Origin: an uncultured Alphaproteobacteria bacterium
GTDB taxonomy: Bacteria; Pseudomonadota; Alphaproteobacteria; UBA8366; JADFVY01
Direction: 5' to 3'
Length of the DNA stretch: 64,000 nt
Assembly: GCA_947259105.1 (NCBI GenBank)
Contig: CAMYKU010000012.1
Span: 32,235 to 96,234, forward strand
Positions 57,576 to 64,000 of this stretch are shown here, piece after piece. The notes below the pieces were generated by a model. That model had not been told where the DNA came from. It ran no database searches and saw nothing but the letters and a program-made list of their open reading frames with translations. The number at the start of each line of letters is the position of its first letter. Within the stretch, counting starts at the first letter, position 1. The translations under genes were made by a program, and so were the position numbers.

Positions 57576-58724
57576 TTATTCCCCCTCGCCCTTCTCGAAC
57601 GCCAGGGTCAGCTTGGGCGCCGCCGTCTGTTCGATGGCGTCGTCCGCGGTCTCCACTTCGTCGAGCTCCATCTCCTCGATGTTCTCGGCGCGCCGCGCCA
57701 CCTTGCCGGCCGACACGCGGATTTCCCGCAAATCCTTCTCGGCCAGGCCGAAATGCTTGTCGAGGTTGTCGACCCGCTGGTTCAGGCGGCCGACATCCGC
57801 GGCCATCTTGCCGACCTCGGCCAGGATCAGCCCGGCCTGCTCGCGCATCTGGGCGTCCTTGAGGACCGCGCGGATGGTGTTCAGCGTCGCCATCAGCGTG
57901 GTCGGGCTGACGATGTAGACCCGCGCCTTGTGCGACTTCTGGATCACCTCCGGCAGCTCGGCGTGCAGTTCCGCGTAGACCGCCTCGGAGGGCAGGAACA
58001 TCAGCGCCGAATCGGCGGTCTCGCCGGGCACGATGTAGCGCTCGGCGATGTCCTTCACATGCTTCAGCACGTCGGCGCCGAAGGCCTTGCGCGCCGCGAT
58101 GCGCACCCCATCCTCCTTGGCCGCGCGCAGCGCGTAGTAGCTCTCCAGCGGGAACTTGGCGTCGACGGCGATGGATCCAGGCGGATTGGGCAGGTCGAGC
58201 ACGCAGTCGGCGATCCGGCCGTTGCCCAGCTTCGCCTGGAAGCGGTAGGCCGAAGGCGGCAGCGCGCTCTTCACCTGGTCCTCCAGCTGCACCTCGCCGA
58301 AGGCGCCCCGCGCCTGCTTGTTGGACAGCACGTCCTGCAGGCTGACCACCTGCTGCGAGAGCCTTGTGATGTTCTCCTGCGCCGCCTTGATGGCGCCGAG
58401 CCGCTCGCGCAGATCGTTCATCGTGGTGGCGCTGCGGGTCGACTGCTGCTGCAGCGACTCGCCGACCCGGCGCGAGACGTCGCCAAGGCGCCGGTCGACC
58501 ATGTCGGTCAGCGCCCGCTCCTGGCCCTGCAGCCGCTCGGCCATGCGGTCCTGCGCCATGATGTGCTGTTCGGCGATCTGGCTGATCCGCGCGGCGAGCA
58601 CGCCGGTGCTGCCGCTCTGGGCGCGCAGGAAGACGATCAGGGCGATCAGCGCCCCGAACACCGCCAGCAGGCCGGCGCCGAGGGCGATCAGGATGACCGG
58701 GTCGATCTGTTCGAGAAGACTCAT
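57576..58724 (-). CDS. rmuC: DNA recombination protein RmuC
   Basis: Predicted membrane-anchored nuclease-fold protein that limits inversions at short inverted repeats. The 382 residues have an N-terminal membrane helix (LIALGAGLLAVFGALIALIV) and a long coiled coil. The RmuC domain follows, with ARGAFGEVQLEDQVKSALP, VDAKFPLESYYAL and VYIVSPTTLMATLNTIRAVL. The ending is acidic. The gene precedes def-fmt-truA, a common alphaproteobacterial order. The GC-poor TcmP/DUF5131 cassette ends 108 bp upstream on the map. Confidence 0.93.
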   Translation of the reverse strand: MSLLEQIDPVILIALGAGLLAVFGALIALIVFLRAQSGSTGVLAARISQIAEQHIMAQDRMAERLQGQERALTDMVDRRLGDVSRRVGESLQQQSTRSATTMNDLRERLGAIKAAQENITRLSQQVVSLQDVLSNKQARGAFGEVQLEDQVKSALPPSAYRFQAKLGNGRIADCVLDLPNPPGSIAVDAKFPLESYYALRAAKEDGVRIAARKAFGADVLKHVKDIAERYIVPGETADSALMFLPSEAVYAELHAELPEVIQKSHKARVYIVSPTTLMATLNTIRAVLKDAQMREQAGLILAEVGKMAADVGRLNQRVDNLDKHFGLAEKDLREIRVSAGKVARRAENIEEMELDEVETADDAIEQTAAPKLTLAFEKGEGE

Positions 58725-58798
58725 CAGGCATTCCTTCCGCGAATCGGTGGGAGTCTAAAGCAGCGTCCGCACAAATGGAATCGCTTCCGGACGTCAGC

Positions 58799-58909
58799 GC
58801 GACCTCATACTTCGAGACGGCTGCTTCGCAGCCTCCTCAGCATGAGGGCACAGGCGTTCGAGCCTCATGCTGAGGAGCGGCGCAGCCGCGTCTCGAAGTA
58901 TGAGGTCGC
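58799..58909. repeat. palindromic repeat, family A (copy 5)
   Basis: GCGACCTCATACTTCGAGAC and GTCTCGAAGTATGAGGTCGC arms, inner CTCCTCAGCATGAGG and CCTCATGCTGAGGAG. It lies between divergent rmuC and def. Confidence 0.9.
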
Positions 58910-59026
58910 GCCAGTCCAACCACGGCGCCGACGGCCCTGTGAATCCGGTTGCCTTGACGTTCGCGCCGTTCCACCATACCTGTCTTTCGGATTTTCACGC
59001 GACCCTGAGGGATACCGGCCCGAACC

Positions 59027-59551
59027 ATGGCGATCCTGCCGATCATCGTTGCGCCCGACCCGCGCCTGAAACTGACCTGTGCGCCCGTGCCCAAGGTCGA
59101 CGCCGCGGTCGCACGCCTGATGGACGACATGCTGGAGAGCATGTACGCGGCGCCGGGGATCGGGCTGGCGGCGCCGCAGGTCGGCGTGCTGAAGCGGGTG
59201 ATCGTCATCGACACCGCCAAGCCGGCCGAGGAGCCGCGCCCGATCAGGCTGGCCAACCCGGAGCTGGTGGCGACGTCCGAGGAGCTGAAATCCTGGGACG
59301 AGGGCTGCCTGTCGCTGCCCGAGCACTATGCCGAGGTGGTGCGCCCGTCGCGCGTCGCGGTGCGCTATCTCGACGAGCACAACAGGAAGCAGGAGGTCGA
59401 GGCCGACAGCGTGCTGGCGGTCTGCCTGCAGCACGAGATGGACCATCTCGACGGCATCCTGTTCGTCGACCATGTCTCGGCGCTCAAGCGCAACATGATC
59501 CTGCGCAAGCTGCGCAAGGCCAAGAAGCTGGGGACGCTGGCCGCGGAATAA
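59027..59551 (+). CDS. def: peptide deformylase
   Basis: Removes the formyl group from the N-terminal methionine of new proteins, acting opposite to Fmt, encoded just downstream. The 174 residues contain the three family motifs: GIGLAAPQVG, EGCLSLPE (metal-binding Cys) and QHEMDHLDG (HExxH). The length is typical of the bacterial type 1 enzymes. Confidence 0.97.
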   Translation: MAILPIIVAPDPRLKLTCAPVPKVDAAVARLMDDMLESMYAAPGIGLAAPQVGVLKRVIVIDTAKPAEEPRPIRLANPELVATSEELKSWDEGCLSLPEHYAEVVRPSRVAVRYLDEHNRKQEVEADSVLAVCLQHEMDHLDGILFVDHVSALKRNMILRKLRKAKKLGTLAAE

Positions 59552-59874
59552 GGTCACTATGCTGCGCGCCGTGTTTTCCTTTACGCCTTTCCACCCGTGC
59601 CTCATCCTGAGCCTGTCGAAGGATTGGGACCTTTGCACGGAAGCGCAAGCCGTCATTGCGCGGAGGCGGAGCCGACGCGGCAATCCAGAGTCGCTGCCGC
59701 CAGCCTGGATTGCCGCGGCGCCCTCATCCTGAGCCTGTCGAAGGATGCGCCTCGCAATGACGAAATTCGCTTTCGCCGCTAGCGGCTACTCTCATACACA
59801 TCCTTCGACAGGCTCAGGATGAGGCGTGTGTGGAGAAATAGTATTGTGATGCATGCACCGGGTAAGCGACGGAC
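59552..59874. other. def-fmt intergenic region filled with dispersed repeats
   Basis: These 323 bp hold no gene. Three copies of CATCCTGAGCCTGTCGAAGG (59603, 59725, and inverted at 59800) frame a CGTCATTGCG / GGCAATCCAG and CTGGATTGCCGCGGCG segment of a type also present from 43196. The two inner halves are near-complementary, so the block can fold. Confidence 0.7.
59603..59821. repeat. dispersed repeat block, family D
   Basis: CATCCTGAGCCTGTCGAAGG at 59603 and 59725 in direct order, and ATCCTTCGACAGGCTCAGGA at 59800 in reverse, with a nested pair of ATTGC-containing half-palindromes. It resembles widespread alphaproteobacterial interspersed repeats. Confidence 0.75.
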
Positions 59875-60795
59875 ATGACCTACCGTATCGCCTTCATGGG
59901 CACGCCGGAGTTCGCGCTGCCGGCGCTGGCCGCGCTGATCGAGGCCGGGCACGAGATCGCCTGCGTCTACACCCAGCCGCCACGCCGGGCGGGGCGCGGC
60001 AAAATGGCGCGGGCGACGCCCGTGCACGCCTTCGCGGCGATCAACAATATCGAAGTGCGCCATCCGGAAAGCCTGCGCGGCGCGGCGGAGCAGGCCGAAT
60101 TCGCGGCGCTCGACCTCGATCTTGCCGTGGTGGTGGCGTACGGGCTGATCCTGCCGAAGCCGATCCTCGAGGCCCCGCGCCACGGCTGCCTGAACATCCA
60201 CGCCTCGCTGCTGCCGCGCTGGCGCGGGGCGGCGCCGATCCAGCGGGCGATCCTGGCCGGAGACGAGGAGACCGGCGTGACCATCATGCGCATGGACGCG
60301 GGCCTCGACACCGGGCCGATGCTGATGCAGGAGCGCGTCGCGATGGGCCCGGATACCGACGCCGCCGAACTGCACGACACGCTGGCCCTGCTGGGCGCGC
60401 GGATGATCGTCGCGGCGCTCGACGGGCTGGAGGCCGGAACGCTGGCGGAAACCCCGCAGCCCGACGCGGGAGTCACCTACGCCGCCAAGATCGACAAGGC
60501 GGAGACCCGGATCGACTGGACCCGGCCGGCGGCGGCGCTGGAGCGCCAGGTGAATGCGTTTTCGCCCGCCCCCGGGGCGTGGTTCGAACTCGGCGGCGAG
60601 CGGGTCAAAGTCCTGTCGGCGGAGGCCAGGACAGGCGAGGGCGCGCCCGGCACCGTGCTCGACGGCCGGCTGACCGTCGCCTGCGGCGAGGGCGCGCTGC
60701 GGCTCCTCGGGCTGCAGCCCGCGGGCAAGACCGCCATGGCCGCCGAATCCTTCCTGCGCGGCCGCGCGGTGCCGAAGGGCACCGTTCTCGCATGA
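59875..60795 (+). CDS. fmt: methionyl-tRNA formyltransferase
   Basis: Formylates initiator Met-tRNA using 10-formyl-THF. The 306 residues open with the N-terminal [18 protein letters not shown]. The catalytic Asn-His-Asp set lies in [20 protein letters not shown] and [13 protein letters not shown]. The C-terminal OB-like domain follows ([14 protein letters not shown]). The stop overlaps the truA start (ATGA). Confidence 0.97.
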   Translation: MTYRIAFMGTPEFALPALAALIEAGHEIACVYTQPPRRAGRGKMARATPVHAFAAINNIEVRHPESLRGAAEQAEFAALDLDLAVVVAYGLILPKPILEAPRHGCLNIHASLLPRWRGAAPIQRAILAGDEETGVTIMRMDAGLDTGPMLMQERVAMGPDTDAAELHDTLALLGARMIVAALDGLEAGTLAETPQPDAGVTYAAKIDKAETRIDWTRPAAALERQVNAFSPAPGAWFELGGERVKVLSAEARTGEGAPGTVLDGRLTVACGEGALRLLGLQPAGKTAMAAESFLRGRAVPKGTVLA

Positions 60796-61529
60796 CCCGC
60801 TGGAAGATCACCATCGAGTACGACGGCTCCGGCTTCGTCGGCTGGCAGCGCCAGGAGAACGGCCTGTCGGTGCAGCAGGTCCTCGAGGACGCGGTGGCGG
60901 GCTTCGCGCAGGAACGGGCCACCCTGTTCGCCGCGGGACGGACCGACAGCGGCGTGCATGCGCTGGGCCAGGTCGCGCATTTCGACCTCGAAAAAGAGAC
61001 CGATGCGCTGACCGTGCGCGATGCGCTGAACTACCACTGCAAGCCGCATCCCGTTGCGGTGCTGGAGGCCGAGGCGGCCGAGGCCGACTTCCATGCCCGG
61101 TTCTCGGCCATCTCGCGCCATTACCTCTACCGCATCCTCAATCGCCGGGCGCCGCCGGTGCTCGACGCCGGCCGGGTCTGGCACGTCGCCGTCCCGCTGG
61201 ATGCGGGCGCGATGCACGAGGCCGCGCAGATGCTGGCGGGCAGGCACGACTTCTCGAGCTTCCGGGCCGCCGAGTGCCAGGCGGATTCGCCGGTCAAGAC
61301 GCTGGATGTGCTGAATGTCAGCCGGGTGGCGGAGGAGGTTCATATCACCGCCGCCGCGCGCTCGTTCCTGCACAACCAGATACGGATATTCGCCGGGACG
61401 CTGCGGCTGGCCGGCGAGGGCAAGTGGACCGCCGGCCGCGTCCGCGCCACGCTCGACGCGCGCGACAGGGCCGCCGCCGGCCCGACCGCGCCGCCCGAGG
61501 GGCTCTACCTGACGAAGGTCACCTATTGA
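60792..61529 (+). CDS. truA: tRNA pseudouridine-38/39/40 synthase
   Basis: Makes pseudouridine in the anticodon stem of tRNAs. The 245 residues contain the catalytic aspartate in [19 protein letters not shown], the N-terminal [19 protein letters not shown], and the C-terminal [20 protein letters not shown]. The start ATG 60792 overlaps the fmt stop by four bases, so the two genes are coupled. Confidence 0.97.
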   Translation: MTRWKITIEYDGSGFVGWQRQENGLSVQQVLEDAVAGFAQERATLFAAGRTDSGVHALGQVAHFDLEKETDALTVRDALNYHCKPHPVAVLEAEAAEADFHARFSAISRHYLYRILNRRAPPVLDAGRVWHVAVPLDAGAMHEAAQMLAGRHDFSSFRAAECQADSPVKTLDVLNVSRVAEEVHITAAARSFLHNQIRIFAGTLRLAGEGKWTAGRVRATLDARDRAAAGPTAPPEGLYLTKVTY

Positions 61530-61573
61530 CCCTGGAGTGAGCCGCGGGGGAATTCGGGCGCAACACGCGACAA

Positions 61574-61599
61574 GGCCCGGCGCGTTCAGCAGCCGGGCC
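61574..61599 (+). terminator. hairpin between convergent truA and membrane gene
   Basis: GGCCCGGC pairs perfectly with GCCGGGCC around a 10-base loop. No T run follows directly, so it is a weak intrinsic terminator at best; it could serve either direction. Confidence 0.35.
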
Positions 61600-61621
61600 C
61601 GGTTCGGAACAGCGGTGTGTT

Positions 61622-62233
61622 TTAGAGCGCCGTCGCCAGGATCAGCGCCTTGACCATGGTGACGAACATGAACTCGGCCGCGACCAGCAGCGCCGCGTAG
61701 CCGCTGTTGACGCCCAGCGCATGCCGTAGCACGAACCAGTGGTAGCTCCACAGCACGATCAGCACCGCCAGGGCCGCCTCGTCGGCTGCGCCGGCCGGAA
61801 TCAGGCCCGCGAAATGCAGCGTCACGAAGCTCAGCCCGACGAGCACATAGGTCACCCGCATCCAGTTGTATGCGGCGATGTAGCGGAAGAAATTGTCGTC
61901 GCAGTCGAGGTACGGCGCGATGCGGTCCAGCACCAGCGGCCAGGCCACGAACCAGCACAGCACGAAGATGCAGAACTCGGCGACCGTCGCGTTGAACAGC
62001 CCGGCCTCGGCCGCCAGCGCCGCGAAGTTCCGGATATCGTCCGACGGATTGAGAAACTCGATCGTCGTGCCCAGCATGTAGAGCGGCAGGACGACCAGCG
62101 CGGCCCAGTAGGACTTGACCGCAGCCATGTAGGTGTTTTCGAGCAGCGCCGCTGCGCGCTTGTCCCGAAGGAACATGAACCACGCGGCGAATATGCCGCG
62201 CGTCGCTTCCTCGACGGTGATGATATATGCCAC
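61622..62233 (-). CDS. integral membrane protein, twin A
   Basis: The 203 residues have about five hydrophobic segments, the first long one around 40-60 and the last at 180-200. Conserved with the neighbour are TRGIFAAWFMFLRDKRA, FFRYIAAYNWMR and LWSYHWFVLRHALGVNSGYAA. No functional motif or binding site is recognised. It is paralogous to the next gene (62333-62941), and the two share an upstream element at the same distance from the start. Confidence 0.75.
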   Translation of the reverse strand: MAYIITVEEATRGIFAAWFMFLRDKRAAALLENTYMAAVKSYWAALVVLPLYMLGTTIEFLNPSDDIRNFAALAAEAGLFNATVAEFCIFVLCWFVAWPLVLDRIAPYLDCDDNFFRYIAAYNWMRVTYVLVGLSFVTLHFAGLIPAGAADEAALAVLIVLWSYHWFVLRHALGVNSGYAALLVAAEFMFVTMVKALILATAL

Positions 62234-62291
62234 GATTTCGATCCCCGGCCCTGTACTTTGTCTGGATTTGGCAAGATCGTAGTCCGCAAAT

Positions 62292-62310
62292 GGTTACCAT
62301 CTCGCTAACG
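62292..62310 (-). promoter_or_regulatory. operator-like element before twin A
   Basis: GGTTACCATCTCGCTAACG, 59 bp before the start codon. The element GGTTACC-N4-CGCTAACG is repeated before twin B (62997-63015). On the minus strand it reads TTAG-N7-GTAAC, reminiscent of a degenerate CtrA half-site pair. Confidence 0.45.
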
Positions 62311-62332
62311 GGCCGGAGAAAATCGCATCCGT

Positions 62333-62941
62333 TTATATGACCGTGGCCGTGCCGGCCCAGCCGAGCATCGCCGACAGGATGAAATGCGCCGCGACGAGGA
62401 CCGCGGCGAAGCCGCCATTGAGTTCCAGGACCACCCGCAGGATGAACCAGTGATAGGCCCACATGACGGTCAGGATGGCCAGCGAGATCAGGACCATGAC
62501 CTGGTCCGACGCGATCCCGGAGAAATTGATGACCGTGTAGAACACCGGCAACACCCCGGCAATCGCCCGCGACCAGTTGTAGGCCGCGAGATACCGGCAA
62601 TAGTACCGGCCGCTGCCAAGGAACGCCGCCAGCCAGTGCACGACCACCGGCCAGGCGGTCCACTGGATCACGTAGAAGATGGCCAGGACGGTCAGGGTCC
62701 GGCCCCAACCGGCCTTGTCGACGAGAAGGCCGAAATTTCCCGGCACGGTGCTGGCGGTGGCGTCCTGGAACGCCCAGTTGACGAACACCAGGGGCAGGAT
62801 GAGGAGCGCGCACCAGAAGGATTTGAGGGCGCCGCCGGGGCTGTCGTCGATCAGCGGCACGACCCTCCGGTCCCACAGGAACAGGCGCCAGGCAATGAAG
62901 ACGCCTCTTGTCATCTCGTCCAGTTTGATGGGGCTGGCCAC
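62333..62941 (-). CDS. integral membrane protein, twin B
   Basis: The 202 residues are collinear with twin A: TRGVFIAWRLFLWDRRVVPL, YYCRYLAAYNWSR and MWAYHWFILRVVLELNGGFA mark the same conserved blocks, with similar hydrophobic segments. It lies 99 bp before twin A on the same strand, so a tandem duplication is likely. Function is unknown; the location near dapE is its only context. Confidence 0.75.
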   Translation of the reverse strand: MASPIKLDEMTRGVFIAWRLFLWDRRVVPLIDDSPGGALKSFWCALLILPLVFVNWAFQDATASTVPGNFGLLVDKAGWGRTLTVLAIFYVIQWTAWPVVVHWLAAFLGSGRYYCRYLAAYNWSRAIAGVLPVFYTVINFSGIASDQVMVLISLAILTVMWAYHWFILRVVLELNGGFAAVLVAAHFILSAMLGWAGTATVI

Positions 62942-62996
62942 GGCGCAATCCTACCCGGGGAATGCTGCGGAACTCCGGGTCATGGTACGCCGCAAG

Positions 62997-63015
62997 GGTT
63001 ACCGGTCCGCTAACG
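62997..63015 (-). promoter_or_regulatory. operator-like element before twin B
   Basis: GGTTACCGGTCCGCTAACG, 56 bp before the start codon, matching the twin A element in its outer blocks with the same 4-bp spacer. Confidence 0.45.
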
Positions 63016-63046
63016 CATTATCCACGTACGTGGAATCGGCGCCGGC
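63010..63046 (+). repeat. short copy of TTATCC/GGAATCGGC repeat
   Basis: CTAACGCATTATCCACGTAC followed by GTGGAATCGGCGCCGGCC; related to 1024-1063 and to the outer arms of the family C palindromes. It overlaps the element before twin B by a few bases. Confidence 0.5.
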
Positions 63047-63049
63047 CGG

Positions 63050-64000
63050 TCAGCGCCCGAGGAACCGCTCCAGCACCGCTTCGTAGATCGCCGTCAGCGA
63101 CTCGATATCGGCGACCGCCACACGCTCGTCGGCCTTGTGCATGGTCTGTCCGACGAGGCCGAAATCCAGCACCGGGCAGAAATCCTTGATGAACCGCGAA
63201 TCGGACGTGCCGCCGGTGGTGCTCAGCGCCGGCCGGCGCCCGGTGACCTGCTCGACCGCATCGCCGACCAGGTCGCTGAGCGGGCCCGGCGGCGTGTAGA
63301 AGGACTCGCCGGTGACCGTGACCTCCAGCGCATATCCGGCCCCGCCGGCGGCGGCATCCAGCCGGCTCCGCAGCAAGGCCGGGAGGCTGTCCGAATTGTG
63401 CACATCGTTGAACCGGACATTGAACGCGGCGCTCGCCGAGCCGGGGATGATGTTGGTCGCCTCGCCGCCGGACTCGATCCCGGTGACCTGCACGGAGGAC
63501 GGCTGGAAATGCGCCGAGCCTTCGTCGAGCGGATCGGCGATCAGGGCGTCGAGCATCGCGACCAGCCGGTGCGCCGCATTGTCGGCGAGGTGCGGATAGG
63601 CCGAATGGCCCTGCGTGCCGCGGACCGTCAGCACCGCGTTCAGGCTGCCGCGGCGGCCGATCTTGATCATCTCGCCGAGCGTCTCGGGGTTGGTCGGCTC
63701 GCCGGTGATGCAGGCGTCGAGCTTCTCGCCGCGCTCCGCGAGCCACTGCAGCAGCTTGCGCGTGCCGTTGATCGCCGGCCCCTCCTCGTCGCCGGTGATC
63801 AGGAGGCTGAGCGAGCCGCCGGGCGGCCCCTTGTCCAGATGACGCGCGGCGGCCGCAACGAAGCAGGCGATCGCGCCCTTCATGTCGGCGGCGCCGCGGC
63901 CCCAGACCATGCCGTCCCGCAGATCGCCGGAAAACGGGCCGGCGCTCCAGCGGTCCTCCGGCCCGGTCGGCACCACGTCGGTGTGGCCGGCGAAACAGAG
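63050..64000 (-). CDS. dapE: succinyl-diaminopimelate desuccinylase (5' end outside window)
   Basis: Zinc-dependent amidohydrolase of the lysine/diaminopimelate pathway. The 316 visible residues start inside the window edge with [17 protein letters not shown], the first metal-binding His-x-Asp, and include [18 protein letters not shown], the catalytic glutamate in [24 protein letters not shown] and [12 protein letters not shown]. The frame is open to position 64000, so only the N-terminus (roughly 60 residues) is missing. It is the upstream gene of the twin membrane proteins. Confidence 0.94.
   Translation of the reverse strand, partial: LCFAGHTDVVPTGPEDRWSAGPFSGDLRDGMVWGRGAADMKGAIACFVAAAARHLDKGPPGGSLSLLITGDEEGPAINGTRKLLQWLAERGEKLDACITGEPTNPETLGEMIKIGRRGSLNAVLTVRGTQGHSAYPHLADNAAHRLVAMLDALIADPLDEGSAHFQPSSVQVTGIESGGEATNIIPGSASAAFNVRFNDVHNSDSLPALLRSRLDAAAGGAGYALEVTVTGESFYTPPGPLSDLVGDAVEQVTGRRPALSTTGGTSDSRFIKDFCPVLDFGLVGQTMHKADERVAVADIESLTAIYEAVLERFLGR

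Overview
This 64 kb window is high-GC chromosomal DNA from an alphaproteobacterium. The core gene orders support this: rpsT-dnaA-dnaN-recF-gyrB, fabA-fabB-fabI, rimP-nusA-rnpM-infB-rbfA-truB-rpsO-pnp, metK-praR-lnt-corC-ybeY-phoH-miaB, cycM-kdsB-pheA, ffs-dnaX-ybaB-recR and rmuC-def-fmt-truA-dapE. A Ros/MucR-type regulator, a PraR-like repressor and an OlsB-like acyltransferase point the same way, probably to a member of the Rhodospirillales or a neighbouring order. No plasmid or prophage backbone, CRISPR array, tRNA or rRNA gene is visible.

Layout. 1-8.5 kb: end of an unknown gene, an enoyl-CoA hydratase, ribosomal protein S20 and the replication block dnaA-dnaN-recF-gyrB. 8.5-11.2 kb: fabA-fabB-fabI for unsaturated fatty acid synthesis and elongation. 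11.2-28.8 kb: sixteen consecutive minus-strand genes, transcribed from miaB down to pnp, for translation, ribosome assembly, RNA turnover and SAM synthesis. Two internal promoters are likely, before metK and before rimP, and the rimP promoter is followed by an attenuator-like terminator. 29-32.3 kb: OlsB-like acyltransferase, Fur, a frameshifted mucR, rimI and tsaB. 32.4-40.6 kb: two deacetylase-like exported paralogues, a Bax-like glucosaminidase, Nfu, Usp, HisN, CycM, KdsB and PheA. 40.6-49.1 kb: an accessory stretch rich in repeats, with NudC, a 12-cysteine exported protein, a gene behind a 48-bp tandem repeat, an M50-like membrane protease and a BNR/sialidase-fold exported protein. 49.1-52.5 kb: SRP RNA, dnaX, ybaB and recR, laced with palindromic repeats, one of which lies inside the dnaX reading frame. 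52.7-57.5 kb: accessory genes, including a GC-poor two-gene cassette, TcmP plus a three-Cys DUF5131 (Gp37/Gp68) protein. 57.6-64 kb: rmuC, def, fmt, truA, a pair of paralogous membrane proteins and the 3' part of dapE.

The most likely under-described system is the TcmP/DUF5131 cassette at 55.5-57.4 kb. It pairs a Rossmann, methyltransferase-like protein with a small CX6CX2C protein, has much lower GC than its flanks, and sits between an HELGHH metallopeptidase-like gene and rmuC. Other points of note are the palindromic repeat translated inside dnaX, the frameshifted mucR, the deacetylase paralogue that has lost its catalytic residues, the terminator just before rimP, paired CtrA-like sites at 41.9 kb, and a shared operator-like element in front of the twin membrane protein genes. 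All functions are read from sequence motifs and gene order only; no searches were run.
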